From Rhodobacterales bacterium (GTDB taxonomy: Bacteria > Pseudomonadota > Alphaproteobacteria > Rhodobacterales > Rhodobacteraceae): a DNA stretch of 33,529 nt. The notes below the pieces were generated by a model. That model saw only the letters and a list, made by a program, of their open reading frames with translations, had not been told where the DNA came from and did no database searches. Below, in pieces: positions 1 to 7,716 of the stretch. The stretch covers positions 1 through 33,529 of the forward strand of contig JAACUH010000096.1 in NCBI GenBank assembly GCA_009993005.1. The letters are read 5' to 3'. Each line of letters opens with the position of its first letter. Position 1 is the first letter of the stretch. The translations under genes and the position numbers were made by a program.

Positions 1-24
1 CGCAAGATACTGCGCAAGATACTG
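1..24. repeat. 12-bp tandem duplication upstream of accB
   Basis: The unit CGCAAGATACTG occurs twice head to tail at the window edge, and a third partial copy (CGC) follows. The remaining bases up to accB (25-234) hold no recognisable gene. Short open frames exist there, but their translations resemble nothing I know and one runs past the accB start, so I treat the stretch as the upstream region of accB. The array may extend beyond the window. Confidence 0.5.
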
Positions 25-234
25 CGCCTGTCACCGGCTGACGGCCGGCCCCGCCTCATCCGCCCGACCCGCGCCGGCGTCGCCCGTCAGGCGCACCTGC
101 CGGCTTTCCACCTTCGCCGGCATGGCGTATAAGCCACGAACATCCGCCGTCGGCACGGTGCGCAATGGCGCATCCCGGACCGGACTGAGCGGCACAAGAA
201 CAGGCACCAAGCGGGCATCAGGCCGGGGAACGAC

Positions 235-732
235 ATGAGCAACAAGACCTCTCACGACAGCGATGTGAGCTTTATCCGCGCGTTGGCCGAACTGCTGCGC
301 GCCAATGAGCTCACCGAATTGCAGGTCAAGCGCGACTATGGCGAAAACGACAGCCTCAATGTCCGCGTCAGCCGCCACAGCCAGATCGTGCAGCAGGTCA
401 GCATGGCACCCGCCGCTCAGATGGCCGCGCCCATGGCCACACCCATGGCAATGCCCGCCGCCGAAACGGTCGCAGGTTCCGGTGACCCCGCGGCCCATCC
501 CGGCGCCGTGACCTCGCCCATGGTCGGCACCGTCTATCTCTGCCCCGAACCAGGCGCCGCCCCCTTTGTCACCGTGGGCCAGACCGTCAAGGAAGGCGAC
601 ACGCTGCTCATCATCGAGGCGATGAAGACGATGAACCAGATCCCCGCGCCCCGCGCCGGCACGATAAGGCGCATCGTGATCGAGGATGGCGCCCCGGTCG
701 AATATGGCGCCCCCCTGATGATCATCGAATAG
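235..732 (+). CDS. accB: Biotin carboxyl carrier protein of acetyl-CoA carboxylase
   Basis: AccB carries biotin between biotin carboxylase and the carboxyltransferase in the first step of fatty acid synthesis (acetyl-CoA to malonyl-CoA, cytoplasm). The 165-residue length is normal. Residues 1-50 are the conserved N-terminal segment, residues 55-90 a mobile Ala/Pro/Met-rich linker, and residues 90-165 the biotinyl-lipoyl domain. The biotinylation motif EAMKTM places the acceptor at Lys131. The ATG at 235 is preceded by GGGGAA about 5 nt upstream. Nine bases separate it from accC, so the two are co-transcribed and the carrier and its carboxylase are made together. Confidence 0.97.
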   Translation: MSNKTSHDSDVSFIRALAELLRANELTELQVKRDYGENDSLNVRVSRHSQIVQQVSMAPAAQMAAPMATPMAMPAAETVAGSGDPAAHPGAVTSPMVGTVYLCPEPGAAPFVTVGQTVKEGDTLLIIEAMKTMNQIPAPRAGTIRRIVIEDGAPVEYGAPLMIIE

Positions 733-741
733 GCGCCGCGC

Positions 742-2091
742 ATGTTCGACAAGATCCTGATCGCCAACCGCGGAGAGATTGCCCTGCGCGTGATTCGCGC
801 CTGCCGCGAAATGGGCATCGCCTCGGTCGCCGTGCATTCCACCGCCGACGCCGACGCCATGCATGTGCGCATGGCCGATGAGGCGATCTGCATCGGCCCG
901 CCGCCCTCGGCCTCCTCCTACCTGTCGCATCCCGCGATCATCTCGGCCTGCGAGATCACCGGCGCCCAGGCGATCCACCCCGGCTATGGCTTCCTGTCGG
1001 AAAACGCCAATTTCGTTCAAATTGTCGAGGATCACGGCCTGACCTTCATCGGCCCGACTGCCGAACATATCCGCATGATGGGCGACAAGATCACCGCCAA
1101 GGACACGATGAAGGCGCTCGGCGTGCCCTGCGTGCCCGGCTCTGACGGCGGCGTGCCCACGCTCGAGGATGCGCGCCGCATCGCGGCCGAGATCGGCTAT
1201 CCGGTCATCATCAAGGCCACCGCCGGCGGCGGCGGGCGCGGGATGAAGGTCGCCATGGACGCGTCCGAAATCGAAAGCGCCTTCCAGACCGCCCGCGCGG
1301 AATCCAAGGCCGCCTTCGGCAATGACGAAGTCTATATCGAGAAATACCTCACGACCCCCCGCCATATCGAGATCCAGGTCTTTGGCGACGGCAAGGGACA
1401 TGCGGTGCATCTGGGCGAGCGCGACTGCTCGTTGCAGCGCCGCCACCAGAAGGTGCTCGAAGAGGCCCCCGGCCCCGTCATCACCCCCGCCCTGCGCGAC
1501 CGCATCGGCAAGGTCTGCGCCGATGCCGTGGCGCGCATCGGCTATATCGGCGCTGGCACCATCGAATTCCTGTTCGAGAACGATGAATTCTACTTCATCG
1601 AGATGAACACCCGCCTGCAGGTCGAACATCCGGTGACCGAGGCGATCTTTGGCGTCGATCTCGTGCGCGAACAGATCCGCGTCGCCGCCGGCCTGCCGAT
1701 GTCCTTCGCGCAAGAAGACCTTCGCATCAATGGCCACGCGATCGAGGTGCGCATCAACGCCGAAAAGGTGCCCACCTTCTCGCCCTGCCCCGGCAAGATC
1801 ACGCAGTATCACGCGCCCGGCGGCCTCGGCGTGCGGATGGACAGCGCTCTTTATGATGGCTACCGCATTCCGCCCTATTACGACAGCCTGATCGCCAAGC
1901 TGATCGTGCATGGCCGCGACCGGCCCGAGGCGCTCGCCCGCCTCGCGCGCGCCCTGAGCGAGCTCATCGTGGATGGCGTCGATACCACGATCCCGCTGTT
2001 CCATGGACTGTTGGCGGAACCCGCCGTGCAGAGGGGCGACTACAACATCCACTGGCTCGAACACTGGCTCGCGCAGCATTTCGAAAGCTAG
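742..2091 (+). CDS. accC: Biotin carboxylase subunit of acetyl-CoA carboxylase
   Basis: AccC carboxylates the biotin on AccB using ATP and bicarbonate. The 449 residues match the usual family length. An N-terminal pre-ATP-grasp domain starts with [11 protein letters not shown]. The glycine-rich ATP-grasp loop GGGGRGMK lies at residues 162-169, and the metal and bicarbonate site [14 protein letters not shown] at about 287-300. The biotin carboxylase C-terminal domain follows, with the VRINAE motif. All key residues appear intact. It directly follows accB. In related genomes the next gene is often aat; here a methyltransferase on the opposite strand lies between them. Confidence 0.98.
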   Translation: MFDKILIANRGEIALRVIRACREMGIASVAVHSTADADAMHVRMADEAICIGPPPSASSYLSHPAIISACEITGAQAIHPGYGFLSENANFVQIVEDHGLTFIGPTAEHIRMMGDKITAKDTMKALGVPCVPGSDGGVPTLEDARRIAAEIGYPVIIKATAGGGGRGMKVAMDASEIESAFQTARAESKAAFGNDEVYIEKYLTTPRHIEIQVFGDGKGHAVHLGERDCSLQRRHQKVLEEAPGPVITPALRDRIGKVCADAVARIGYIGAGTIEFLFENDEFYFIEMNTRLQVEHPVTEAIFGVDLVREQIRVAAGLPMSFAQEDLRINGHAIEVRINAEKVPTFSPCPGKITQYHAPGGLGVRMDSALYDGYRIPPYYDSLIAKLIVHGRDRPEALARLARALSELIVDGVDTTIPLFHGLLAEPAVQRGDYNIHWLEHWLAQHFES

Positions 2092-2104
2092 GCGCGCCGC
2101 CTGA

Positions 2105-2140
2105 CTTCTTTGCGCCCCAAATACTCCCGCCGGAGGCGAC
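2105..2140 (-). repeat. Dispersed 3' element, copy A (downstream of the methyltransferase gene)
   Basis: Read on the - strand this is a GCCTCCGGCGGGAGTATTT core followed by GGGGC and CAAAGAAG. CTCC and GGAG can pair around a GGCG loop, followed by TATTT, which resembles a compact terminator. It begins 42 nt beyond the methyltransferase stop codon and lies between the convergent accC and methyltransferase genes. It is one of four related copies in the window (see 4944, 7670 and 30810), each downstream of a gene in the same relative orientation. Confidence 0.6.
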
Positions 2141-2181
2141 GCCAGCCCCGGCATCTCCCCGGCATCGCCCCGGCAGGCGCC

Positions 2182-2910
2182 TCAGCCGCGCGGCCGCAGA
2201 ACGCAGGTCGCGCGGCGCATCTTCTGCTCGCGGTAATAATCCGCCACGCCCTCGCGCCGGCCCTTGGGCAACTCCTCCCAGTCCGACCACGTCAGCTCAT
2301 AGGCAAGCACATCCGCGATCACCTCCATCGCGGCAAAGCTCGGCACACCCTTGATGGCAATCTCCTGCCCCGCGATCTGCGGCGCGGCGTTGAGGATATT
2401 GTCGGTCCGCTCGCGCACAAGCTGGATCATCGGCGCATCGCGCAGCATGAACTCGCTGTCCACGATCACCAGTTTCGGCCCCAGTTTGCGGATCAGCTGG
2501 AACAGGCGGAAATGGTCCATGATGTGATAGAGAATGCCCAGCACTGCCACGACATCATAGCGCGCGCCCTTGGCGATCTCGGCCTCGAGCCCGTCAAAGA
2601 TATCGCCGCAGCGCAGATCGACGACCGCGCGCAGCACCGGATCGGGATAGGTGTCAAAGAGGTCCACCAACTCCTGGCGTGCCTCGATCCCCACCACCTC
2701 GGCCGCCCCCGCCCCGGCAAAGGCATAGCTCCACCGCCCGTCATGCGCGGCAAGGTCGAGCACGCGCGCACCGGCGATCTCGGTCCGGAAGGCGTCGATC
2801 AGAAAGGCGTGCCGCTTGTTGAGCCGGATCACCGGCTGGTTGAGCCCGTCGTAATGCGCCAACGTGCCGATAAAGTCGAAAAATCCGCTCACCTGCACCA
2901 TTTCCCGCAC
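2182..2910 (-). CDS. Class I SAM-dependent methyltransferase, substrate unknown
   Basis: The 242 residues form a Rossmann methyltransferase. Motif I reads [19 protein letters not shown] (about residues 50-70), followed by the acidic end of strand 2 in VVGIEAR. A post-I region ([10 protein letters not shown]) and a [10 protein letters not shown] helix resemble the CmoB/DUF1698-type fold. No substrate can be read from the sequence. The frame opens with GTG at 2910; an ATG three codons later (2901) is an alternative, and neither has an ideal ribosome-binding site. It is transcribed divergently from aat and convergently with accC, interrupting the common accC-aat neighbourhood. Confidence 0.8.
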   Translation of the reverse strand: MREMVQVSGFFDFIGTLAHYDGLNQPVIRLNKRHAFLIDAFRTEIAGARVLDLAAHDGRWSYAFAGAGAAEVVGIEARQELVDLFDTYPDPVLRAVVDLRCGDIFDGLEAEIAKGARYDVVAVLGILYHIMDHFRLFQLIRKLGPKLVIVDSEFMLRDAPMIQLVRERTDNILNAAPQIAGQEIAIKGVPSFAAMEVIADVLAYELTWSDWEELPKGRREGVADYYREQKMRRATCVLRPRG

Positions 2911-3015
2911 ATTCCCTCTGTTATCGACTTGTCACTGGTCGCCGCGCCATTGTTGTCATATTCTCTTGTTTCACAAGCCAAACCTGCCCTCGCCCCGTTG
3001 AAAGGCCGCGCGCCC

Positions 3016-3684
3016 ATGGCACCCGATACCGGCCCGCAGCTGACCCCGGATCTGTTGCTCACCGCCTATGCCCAGGGCGTGTTTCCGATGTCCGAAGGGC
3101 GCCACGACCCCGAGATCTTCTGGGTCGATCCGCAGCGGCGCGGGGTGTTCCCGCTTGATCGGTTCCACATCTCGCGCAGCCTGGCGCGGCGGATCCGGCT
3201 CAGCCCCTGGCGCGTCACCTTCGACACCGACTTTGCCGGCGTGGTCAGCGGCTGCGCCGACCGGCCCGAAACCTGGATCAACGACACGATCTTTGACCTG
3301 TATCTGCGCCTGCACCAGCGCGGTCAGGCCCATGCGGTCGAAATCTGGGACGACGCCCGCCCTGCCGGCGACAGCCTGATCGGCGGGGTCTATGGCGTCA
3401 CGCTCGGCGCTGCCTTTTTCGGGGAAAGCATGTTTTCGCGCGCCACCGATGCCTCAAAGATCGCGCTGGCCTATCTGGTGGACCGGCTGCGCGCCGGCGG
3501 CTTCACGCTGTTCGACACGCAGTTCCTGACGCCGCATCTGGCCTCGCTCGGCGCCATCGAGATCCCGCGCACCCTCTATCGCCGGCTATTGGCCGAGGCC
3601 ATGGCACGCGAGGCCGACTTCGACGCCCAGGGGCCTGTCGCGCGCCCTCAGGACGTGATGCAGCGCAGCACCCAGACATCATAG
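3016..3684 (+). CDS. aat: Leucyl/phenylalanyl-tRNA--protein transferase
   Basis: Aat moves Leu or Phe from aminoacyl-tRNA to proteins with N-terminal Lys or Arg, creating N-degrons for ClpAP/ClpS. Family hallmarks are present: [14 protein letters not shown] near the N-terminus, [32 protein letters not shown], and [15 protein letters not shown] near the C-terminus. The frame stays open far upstream, but homology begins at the ATG at 3016 (222 residues, a normal length), so the longer reading is rejected. Its last 37 nt overlap the convergent DUF2155 gene. A Clp substrate-tagging enzyme close to clpP and clpX is suggestive, but operon sharing is excluded by strand. Confidence 0.96.
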   Translation: MAPDTGPQLTPDLLLTAYAQGVFPMSEGRHDPEIFWVDPQRRGVFPLDRFHISRSLARRIRLSPWRVTFDTDFAGVVSGCADRPETWINDTIFDLYLRLHQRGQAHAVEIWDDARPAGDSLIGGVYGVTLGAAFFGESMFSRATDASKIALAYLVDRLRAGGFTLFDTQFLTPHLASLGAIEIPRTLYRRLLAEAMAREADFDAQGPVARPQDVMQRSTQTS

Positions 3685-4007
3685 CGCCGATGGTCCATCG
3701 CATTGAGCGCCGGGGCCGAGGCCATCATCCAACCTGCGAAAACCGGTGTGGTCTCGTTGCGGAAATAGACCCGCAACAGCGCATAGGCATCCCCCGAAGG
3801 ATTGCTGAGCGGATAGCGGCATTCGGCCAGCGCGACGCTGAGAGACCCGACCTCGCGGGTCTGCCCGGCGGCAATCTCGACATCCGTCACAACGCCAGTG
3901 AGCTTGTCGAGCACCCGCACCTCGCCCGCGCTGGCCGAACCGGCCTCTTGTGCGACCGCAGGCCCGGCAATGATCGCCAGCGCCAGCAAAGCCGCGCGGC
4001 CGATCAT
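3648..4007 (-). CDS. DUF2155 domain-containing secreted protein
   Basis: A 119-residue protein with a Sec signal peptide (residues 1-19, cleavage near AVA-QE). The mature domain contains [55 protein letters not shown]. This matches DUF2155, an alphaproteobacterial periplasmic family of unknown function. The two Cys residues (in ECRYP and VLRC) could form a disulfide. Its ATG overlaps the mlaD stop in an ATGA, so it is translationally coupled as the third gene of NDUFA12-mlaD-DUF2155. The 3' end overlaps aat on the other strand by 37 bp. The linkage suggests an envelope role, but this is inference. Confidence 0.9.
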   Translation of the reverse strand: MIGRAALLALAIIAGPAVAQEAGSASAGEVRVLDKLTGVVTDVEIAAGQTREVGSLSVALAECRYPLSNPSGDAYALLRVYFRNETTPVFAGWMMASAPALNAMDHRRYDVWVLRCITS

Positions 4008-4459
4008 TGCGCCGTCTCGCTGCTGCCACCCACATATTGCAAGAGCAGTTGCAGCAGGCTGACCGACCCTTGCGTGTCGATGATCTCTGCCCCTGGTATC
4101 AGCGCGTCGAACGACCCGCCCGGCATGATCTCGATATAGGTCCCACCCAACAGGCCCTCGGATGCCACGACCGCCGAACTGTCGTCCGGCACCGACACAC
4201 CGTCCTGGAATGTGAACACGGCATCGGCGCGATAGGTCTCCGGGTTCAGCCGCAAACCGGTGACAGTGCCAATCTTGACCCCGGCCAGGCGAATATCCGT
4301 GCCGGGGCTCACCCCTTCGGCGGACCGGAAACTGGCGGTCACGTCATAGCCTGCGGTGCTTCGGCCGATACCTGTCGCCTGCGCGGCATAGGCAAGAAAG
4401 CCGCCCGCCACCAGCAGGACGACCGCGCCGACGATAACTTCGCTCAAATTCTCCCGCAT
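4004..4459 (-). CDS. mlaD: MlaD-type lipid-transport substrate-binding (MCE) protein
   Basis: MlaD is the inner-membrane-anchored MCE protein of the Mla phospholipid transport system between outer and inner membrane. Residues 1-7 are cytoplasmic, residues 8-28 form a transmembrane helix (VIVGAVVLLVAGGFLAYA), and the MCE domain follows (YDVTASFRSAEGVSPGTDIRLAGVKIGTV). The C-terminal SLLQLLLQYV is the hydrophobic pore-lining segment. The frame opens further upstream, but the ATG at 4459 lies 4 nt after the NDUFA12 stop and gives the expected 151 residues. The MlaEFBC partners are not in the window and must be encoded elsewhere. Confidence 0.9.
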   Translation of the reverse strand: MRENLSEVIVGAVVLLVAGGFLAYAAQATGIGRSTAGYDVTASFRSAEGVSPGTDIRLAGVKIGTVTGLRLNPETYRADAVFTFQDGVSVPDDSSAVVASEGLLGGTYIEIMPGGSFDALIPGAEIIDTQGSVSLLQLLLQYVGGSSETAQ

Positions 4460-4463
4460 CCGC

Positions 4464-4847
4464 CTATTCCGGGCTCCAGGCTTCATAGTCGCGCCGGTCC
4501 TGCGGTTCGGCCCGCCGGATCGACCCGGCCGGAGCATAGGCCATCGCCGTGCCAGTCAGGTTTTGCTGATGCGGTTTTTGCCAGGGCTGGTGCGGCAGCG
4601 GCCGGTCGGTCGGCGGCTCGCGAAAGGTCTTGTGCAGCCAGCCATGCCAATCGGCATTGACCTTGCTCGCCTCCGCCTCGTCCTTGAAGATCACCCAGCG
4701 GCGGCTGTCATCGGCATTGCGATAGAACACATTGCCCTGGGCATCCTCCCCCACCCGCACCCCTGTCCGCCAGGTCAAAAGCTGCGTGCCGATGGTCTGC
4801 CCGTCCCACCAGGTAAAGACGCGCTTGAGAGTGTTGAGAAAGTCCAT
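4464..4847 (-). CDS. NDUFA12 family protein (complex I B17.2-like accessory subunit)
   Basis: A 127-residue soluble protein matching the B17.2/NDUFA12 family. In alphaproteobacteria and mitochondria this family associates with the peripheral arm of NADH:ubiquinone oxidoreductase. Family features are LKRVFTWWDGQTIGTQLLTWRTGVRVGEDAQGN, YRNADDSRRWVIFKDE, and the tryptophan/proline-rich DWHGWLHKTFREPPTD and PHQPWQKPHQQNLTGT. The ATG at 4847 has a GGAG 7 nt upstream. It is the first gene of a three-gene unit with mlaD and DUF2155. The nuo operon itself is not in the window. Confidence 0.94.
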   Translation of the reverse strand: MDFLNTLKRVFTWWDGQTIGTQLLTWRTGVRVGEDAQGNVFYRNADDSRRWVIFKDEAEASKVNADWHGWLHKTFREPPTDRPLPHQPWQKPHQQNLTGTAMAYAPAGSIRRAEPQDRRDYEAWSPE

Positions 4848-4943
4848 GTGACTGCTCCGATCCTGTTGCAGTTGTCATGCCCCAAAGCGGCCGCAAGGTC
4901 CAGAACCTCTTGCGCGGCCCGGGTCAACAGGCCGCCGCCCCGG

Positions 4944-4975
4944 CTTCATCTTGCCAAAAATATCCTCGCCGAAGG
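4944..4975 (-). repeat. Dispersed 3' element, copy B (downstream of ridA)
   Basis: Read on the - strand: GCCTTCGGCGAGGATATTT, then TTGGCAAGATGAAG. It matches copy D (30810-30842) at nearly every base. CCTT can pair with GAGG (one G-U) around a CGGC loop, so the base changes relative to copy A keep a small hairpin. A separate perfect hairpin, GGCCGC-GCT-GCGGCC, lies just upstream at 4989-5003 and may help end the clpX-ridA transcript. Confidence 0.6.
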
Positions 4976-5007
4976 CTCCGCCGCCTCCGGCCGCGCTGCG
5001 GCCCCCC

Positions 5008-5076
5008 GGCTCAGCTCCCCCGGCTCAGCTCCCCCGGCTCAGCTCCCCCGGCTCAGCTCCCCCGGCTCAGCTCCCC
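5008..5076. repeat. Five-copy 14-bp tandem repeat covering the ridA stop codon
   Basis: The unit GGCTCAGCTCCCCC repeats at 5008, 5022, 5036, 5050 and 5064; the copies are identical except that the last lacks its final C. On the - strand each unit contains TGA, and the TGA of the copy nearest the gene (5067-5069) is the ridA stop, so the array has grown from the end of the coding sequence into the 3' UTR. It is a minisatellite likely to vary in copy number between strains. Confidence 0.9.
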
Positions 5077-5462
5077 GGGTCGGTCCCCGGGCTCAGCCGC
5101 GCCGTCACCTCGATCTCGATCTTCATCGCCGGCTCCATCAGCCCGGCCTGCAGCATCATTGCCGCGGGCCGCGCCGTGGCAAAGGCCGCGCTCGTGAGCG
5201 GCCAGCAGGCCGGAAAATCGGTCCGGTCGGGCAGCACATAGGTGACCCGCACCACGTCATCGAGGCTGCTCCCCGCCTCGCGCAGCACCCGGCCGATGGT
5301 GGCAAGCGCATTGCGGCACTGGTCCTCGACCGCCGCGGGCAGGGTCATCGTGGCATAGTCATAGCCCGTCGTGCCCGCCACAAAGACCCACCCGTCGCAG
5401 ACCACCGCCCGGCTGTAGCCGATCCGTGCCTCAAAGGGGGACCCTGTCGTCAGGCGGCGCAC
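5067..5462 (-). CDS. RidA/YjgF family enamine/imine deaminase
   Basis: RidA proteins hydrolyse reactive 2-aminoacrylate and related imines released by PLP enzymes (cytosolic trimers). The sequence shows [28 protein letters not shown], a [16 protein letters not shown] stretch with the conserved Arg, and [24 protein letters not shown] with the usual Glu near the C-terminus. I chose the GTG at 5462 (131 residues), 4 nt after the clpX stop and agreeing with family length; the frame is open 45 nt further upstream inside clpX. It is therefore probably co-transcribed with clpX. The precise RidA subfamily (Rid1-7) is not settled. Confidence 0.88.
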   Translation of the reverse strand: MRRLTTGSPFEARIGYSRAVVCDGWVFVAGTTGYDYATMTLPAAVEDQCRNALATIGRVLREAGSSLDDVVRVTYVLPDRTDFPACWPLTSAAFATARPAAMMLQAGLMEPAMKIEIEVTARLSPGTDPGS

Positions 5463-5466
5463 CGCC

Positions 5467-6735
5467 CTACCCGGCCGAAACCGCCCCCTTCTTGCCCGCA
5501 TCCGCATGGATCATCAGCGGCGCCGCATCCGGGCCAACGGCCTCTTCATTGACCACCACCTCCGTCACGGTGGACAGCCCCGGCAGGTCGAACATCGCAT
5601 CGAGCAGGATATCCTCCATGATCGACCGCAGCCCCCGCGCACCCGTCTTGCGCTCGATCGCGCGCTTGGCAATCGCCTTGAGCGCATCATCGGTAAAGGT
5701 GAGCTTGGTGTCCTCGATCTCGAACAGGCGCTGGTACTGTTTCACCAGCGCGTTCTTGGGCTCGGTCAGGATGGTGACAAGCGCCTCTTCGTCCAGATCG
5801 GTCAGTGTCGCGATCACCGGCAGACGACCCACGAACTCGGGGATCAGCCCGAACTTGAGCAGATCCTCGGGCTCAAGATCGCCAAAGATCTCGCCCACGC
5901 CCCGCTCGTCCACATCGCGCACATCCGCGCCAAAGCCCATCGCGGAACCCTTGCCGCGCCGCGCGATGATCTTGTCGAGCCCGGCAAAGGCCCCGCCGCA
6001 GATGAAGAGGATGTTGGTCGTGTCCACCTGCAGGAATTCCTGCTGCGGATGCTTGCGCCCGCCCTGCGGCGGCACGCTCGCCACCGTGCCCTCCATGATC
6101 TTCAGAAGCGCCTGCTGCACCCCCTCGCCCGACACGTCGCGGGTGATCGAGGGGTTGTCGGACTTGCGCGTGATCTTGTCCACCTCGTCGATATAGACAA
6201 TGCCGCGTTGCGCGCGCTCGACGTTGTATTCCGACGCCTGCAACAGCTTGAGGATGATGTTCTCGACATCCTCGCCGACATAGCCAGCCTCGGTCAGGGT
6301 GGTCGCGTCCGCCATGGTGAAGGGCACATCGAGGATTCGCGCCAGCGTCTGCGCCAGCAGCGTCTTGCCGCAGCCGGTGGGGCCGATCAGCAGGATGTTG
6401 GATTTGGCCAGCTCGATGTCGGCTGCCTTGGCCGAATGGTTCAGCCGCTTGTAGTGATTGTGCACCGCGACGGCGAGAACCCGCTTCGCATGCATCTGGC
6501 CGATCACATAATCGTCGAGCACATCGCAGATCTCGCGCGGCGTCGGCACGCCGTCGGATGATTTCAGACCCGCACTCTTGGTCTCTTCACGGATGATATC
6601 CATGCACAATTCGACACATTCATCGCAGATGAATACCGTCGGCCCAGCAATCAGCTTGCGCACCTCATGCTGGCTCTTGCCGCAGAAACTGCAGTAGAGC
6701 GTGTTCTTGCTGTCACCGCCGGTCGCGTTCGCCAT
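5467..6735 (-). CDS. clpX: ATP-dependent Clp protease ATP-binding subunit ClpX
   Basis: ClpX is the AAA+ unfoldase that recognises ssrA-tagged and other substrates and feeds them to ClpP. From the ATG at 6735 (422 residues, normal) it shows an N-terminal zinc-binding domain with Cys15, Cys18, Cys37 and Cys40. Walker A GPTGCGKT is at residues 118-125, the GYVG pore loop at 151-154 and Walker B YIDE at 181-184. A C-terminal AAA+ small domain follows ([24 protein letters not shown]). An in-frame ATG six codons upstream is less likely, since family proteins begin at [20 protein letters not shown]. It lies downstream of clpP and upstream of ridA on the same strand, and has a 162-bp leader of its own. 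Confidence 0.98.
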   Translation of the reverse strand: MANATGGDSKNTLYCSFCGKSQHEVRKLIAGPTVFICDECVELCMDIIREETKSAGLKSSDGVPTPREICDVLDDYVIGQMHAKRVLAVAVHNHYKRLNHSAKAADIELAKSNILLIGPTGCGKTLLAQTLARILDVPFTMADATTLTEAGYVGEDVENIILKLLQASEYNVERAQRGIVYIDEVDKITRKSDNPSITRDVSGEGVQQALLKIMEGTVASVPPQGGRKHPQQEFLQVDTTNILFICGGAFAGLDKIIARRGKGSAMGFGADVRDVDERGVGEIFGDLEPEDLLKFGLIPEFVGRLPVIATLTDLDEEALVTILTEPKNALVKQYQRLFEIEDTKLTFTDDALKAIAKRAIERKTGARGLRSIMEDILLDAMFDLPGLSTVTEVVVNEEAVGPDAAPLMIHADAGKKGAVSAG

Positions 6736-6860
6736 CTCAAACCCCTGGCTCAATAGTCGGACCCGAAGGCCGTTTTCCGTGTCGTTTCAGAATGTGCTGG
6801 CTGTCACAGTAGGGCAGCCCGCCCAGCACCACAACGCCAAAATCCGCACCAGAGACGTCA

Positions 6861-6877
6861 CTTTCCCGCGCGGAAAG
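6861..6877 (-). terminator. Weak hairpin after clpP
   Basis: CTTTCC and GGAAAG form a perfect 6-bp stem around a 5-nt loop, 20 nt beyond the clpP stop. No T tract follows, so it may be a partial terminator or mRNA-stabilising hairpin between clpP and clpX rather than a strong terminator. Confidence 0.3.
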
Positions 6878-6897
6878 GCAACGCTCCGGCTGCGCAA

Positions 6898-7527
6898 TCA
6901 GGCATCCTTTTCGTCCAGCTTGTCGCGGCTGGCCACGATCTCATCGACATGGCCCCAGGCCTTGGCTTCTTCCGGCGTCATCCACTTGTCGCGGTCCAGC
7001 GCCAGGCGGACCGTCTCGTAATCCTGCCCGGTATGCTTCATGTAAAGCTGGTAGAACCGCTCGCGCGTCTGTTCGATATGGCGCGACTGGATCAGGATGT
7101 CTGCCGCCGTGCCCTGGCTGCCGCCCGACGGCTGGTGCACGAGGAACTCCGAATTGGGCAGCGAGAACCGCATCCCCCTCTCCCCTCCCAGCGCGATCAC
7201 CGACCCCATCGAGGCCGCAAGCCCGCAGACCAGCGTGGAAACCTTGGGTTTGATGTATTGCATCGTGTCATAGATGCTCATCCCCGCAATCACCGACCCG
7301 CCCGGCGAGTTGATGTACATGCTGATCTCTTTCTTGGGGTTCTCGGCCTCGAGGTGCAGCAGTTGCGCCACGATGAGCTGGCTCATCCCGTCATGCACCG
7401 GACCCGAGACAAAGATGATCCGCTCCTTGAGCAGCCGGGAAAAGATGTCATAGGCCCGCTCCCCGCGCGCCGTCTGCTCGACGACCATGGGAACGAGGTT
7501 CATGTAGGTGGCGACTGGGTCTTGCAT
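6898..7527 (-). CDS. clpP: ATP-dependent Clp protease proteolytic subunit ClpP
   Basis: ClpP is the tetradecameric serine protease that degrades substrates unfolded by ClpX or ClpA. The 209 residues contain the catalytic triad: Ser106 in CGLAASMGS, His131 in FLVHQPSGG and Asp180 in [16 protein letters not shown] provides the oxyanion hole. The ATG at 7527 has GAGG 9 nt upstream. clpX follows on the same strand after 162 bp. A candidate heat-shock-type promoter lies at 7585-7613. Confidence 0.98.
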   Translation of the reverse strand: MQDPVATYMNLVPMVVEQTARGERAYDIFSRLLKERIIFVSGPVHDGMSQLIVAQLLHLEAENPKKEISMYINSPGGSVIAGMSIYDTMQYIKPKVSTLVCGLAASMGSVIALGGERGMRFSLPNSEFLVHQPSGGSQGTAADILIQSRHIEQTRERFYQLYMKHTGQDYETVRLALDRDKWMTPEEAKAWGHVDEIVASRDKLDEKDA

Positions 7528-7584
7528 CTTGTTCTGCCTCTGCTCAGCGACGCTTGCGTCATTAATCCCGAAAACCTTCCAGAG

Positions 7585-7613
7585 TCTTAGTGAGCCGGGC
7601 AGAGGTGTTCAAG
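7585..7613 (-). promoter_or_regulatory. Possible RpoH-type promoter of clpP
   Basis: On the - strand CTTGAA (7608-7613) is followed after exactly 17 nt by CTAAGA (7585-7590), about 60 nt before the clpP start. CTTGAA is the known -35 of alphaproteobacterial heat-shock sigma-32 promoters, and clpP is a usual member of that regulon. The -10 match is weak, so this is only a candidate. Confidence 0.35.
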
Positions 7614-7669
7614 GGCAGCCGTCCGCATCACCGCATAGGCCATGGGGGCCGTCTTGCCCCGGCCCCCGG

Positions 7670-7700
7670 CTTCTCTGTGCCCCAAATACTCACGTCCCGC
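7670..7700 (-). repeat. Dispersed 3' element, degenerate copy C (downstream of the hlyD-like gene)
   Basis: The - strand reads GCGGGACGTGAGTATTTGG, then GGCACAGAGAAG. It is the most diverged of the four copies but keeps the GAGTATTTGGGGC core and the GAAG end, in the same position and orientation relative to the upstream gene (16 nt after the HlyD-family stop). Confidence 0.45.
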
Positions 7701-7716
7701 CCCGCCACCCGCAGAC

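Noticed and set aside
31-2154. A 707-codon open frame on the - strand opposite accB-accC
   Set aside because: It is antisense to two unmistakable genes and its translation shows only low-complexity His/Gly/Asp/Ala composition.
2110-3015. N-terminal extension of aat by about 300 codons
   Set aside because: The extension is antisense to the methyltransferase gene and has no similarity to Aat, which starts normally at 3016.
5008-5076. Possible CRISPR array
   Set aside because: Units are 14 bp and directly adjacent, with no spacers and no cas genes. The same reasoning applies to 16942-17009.
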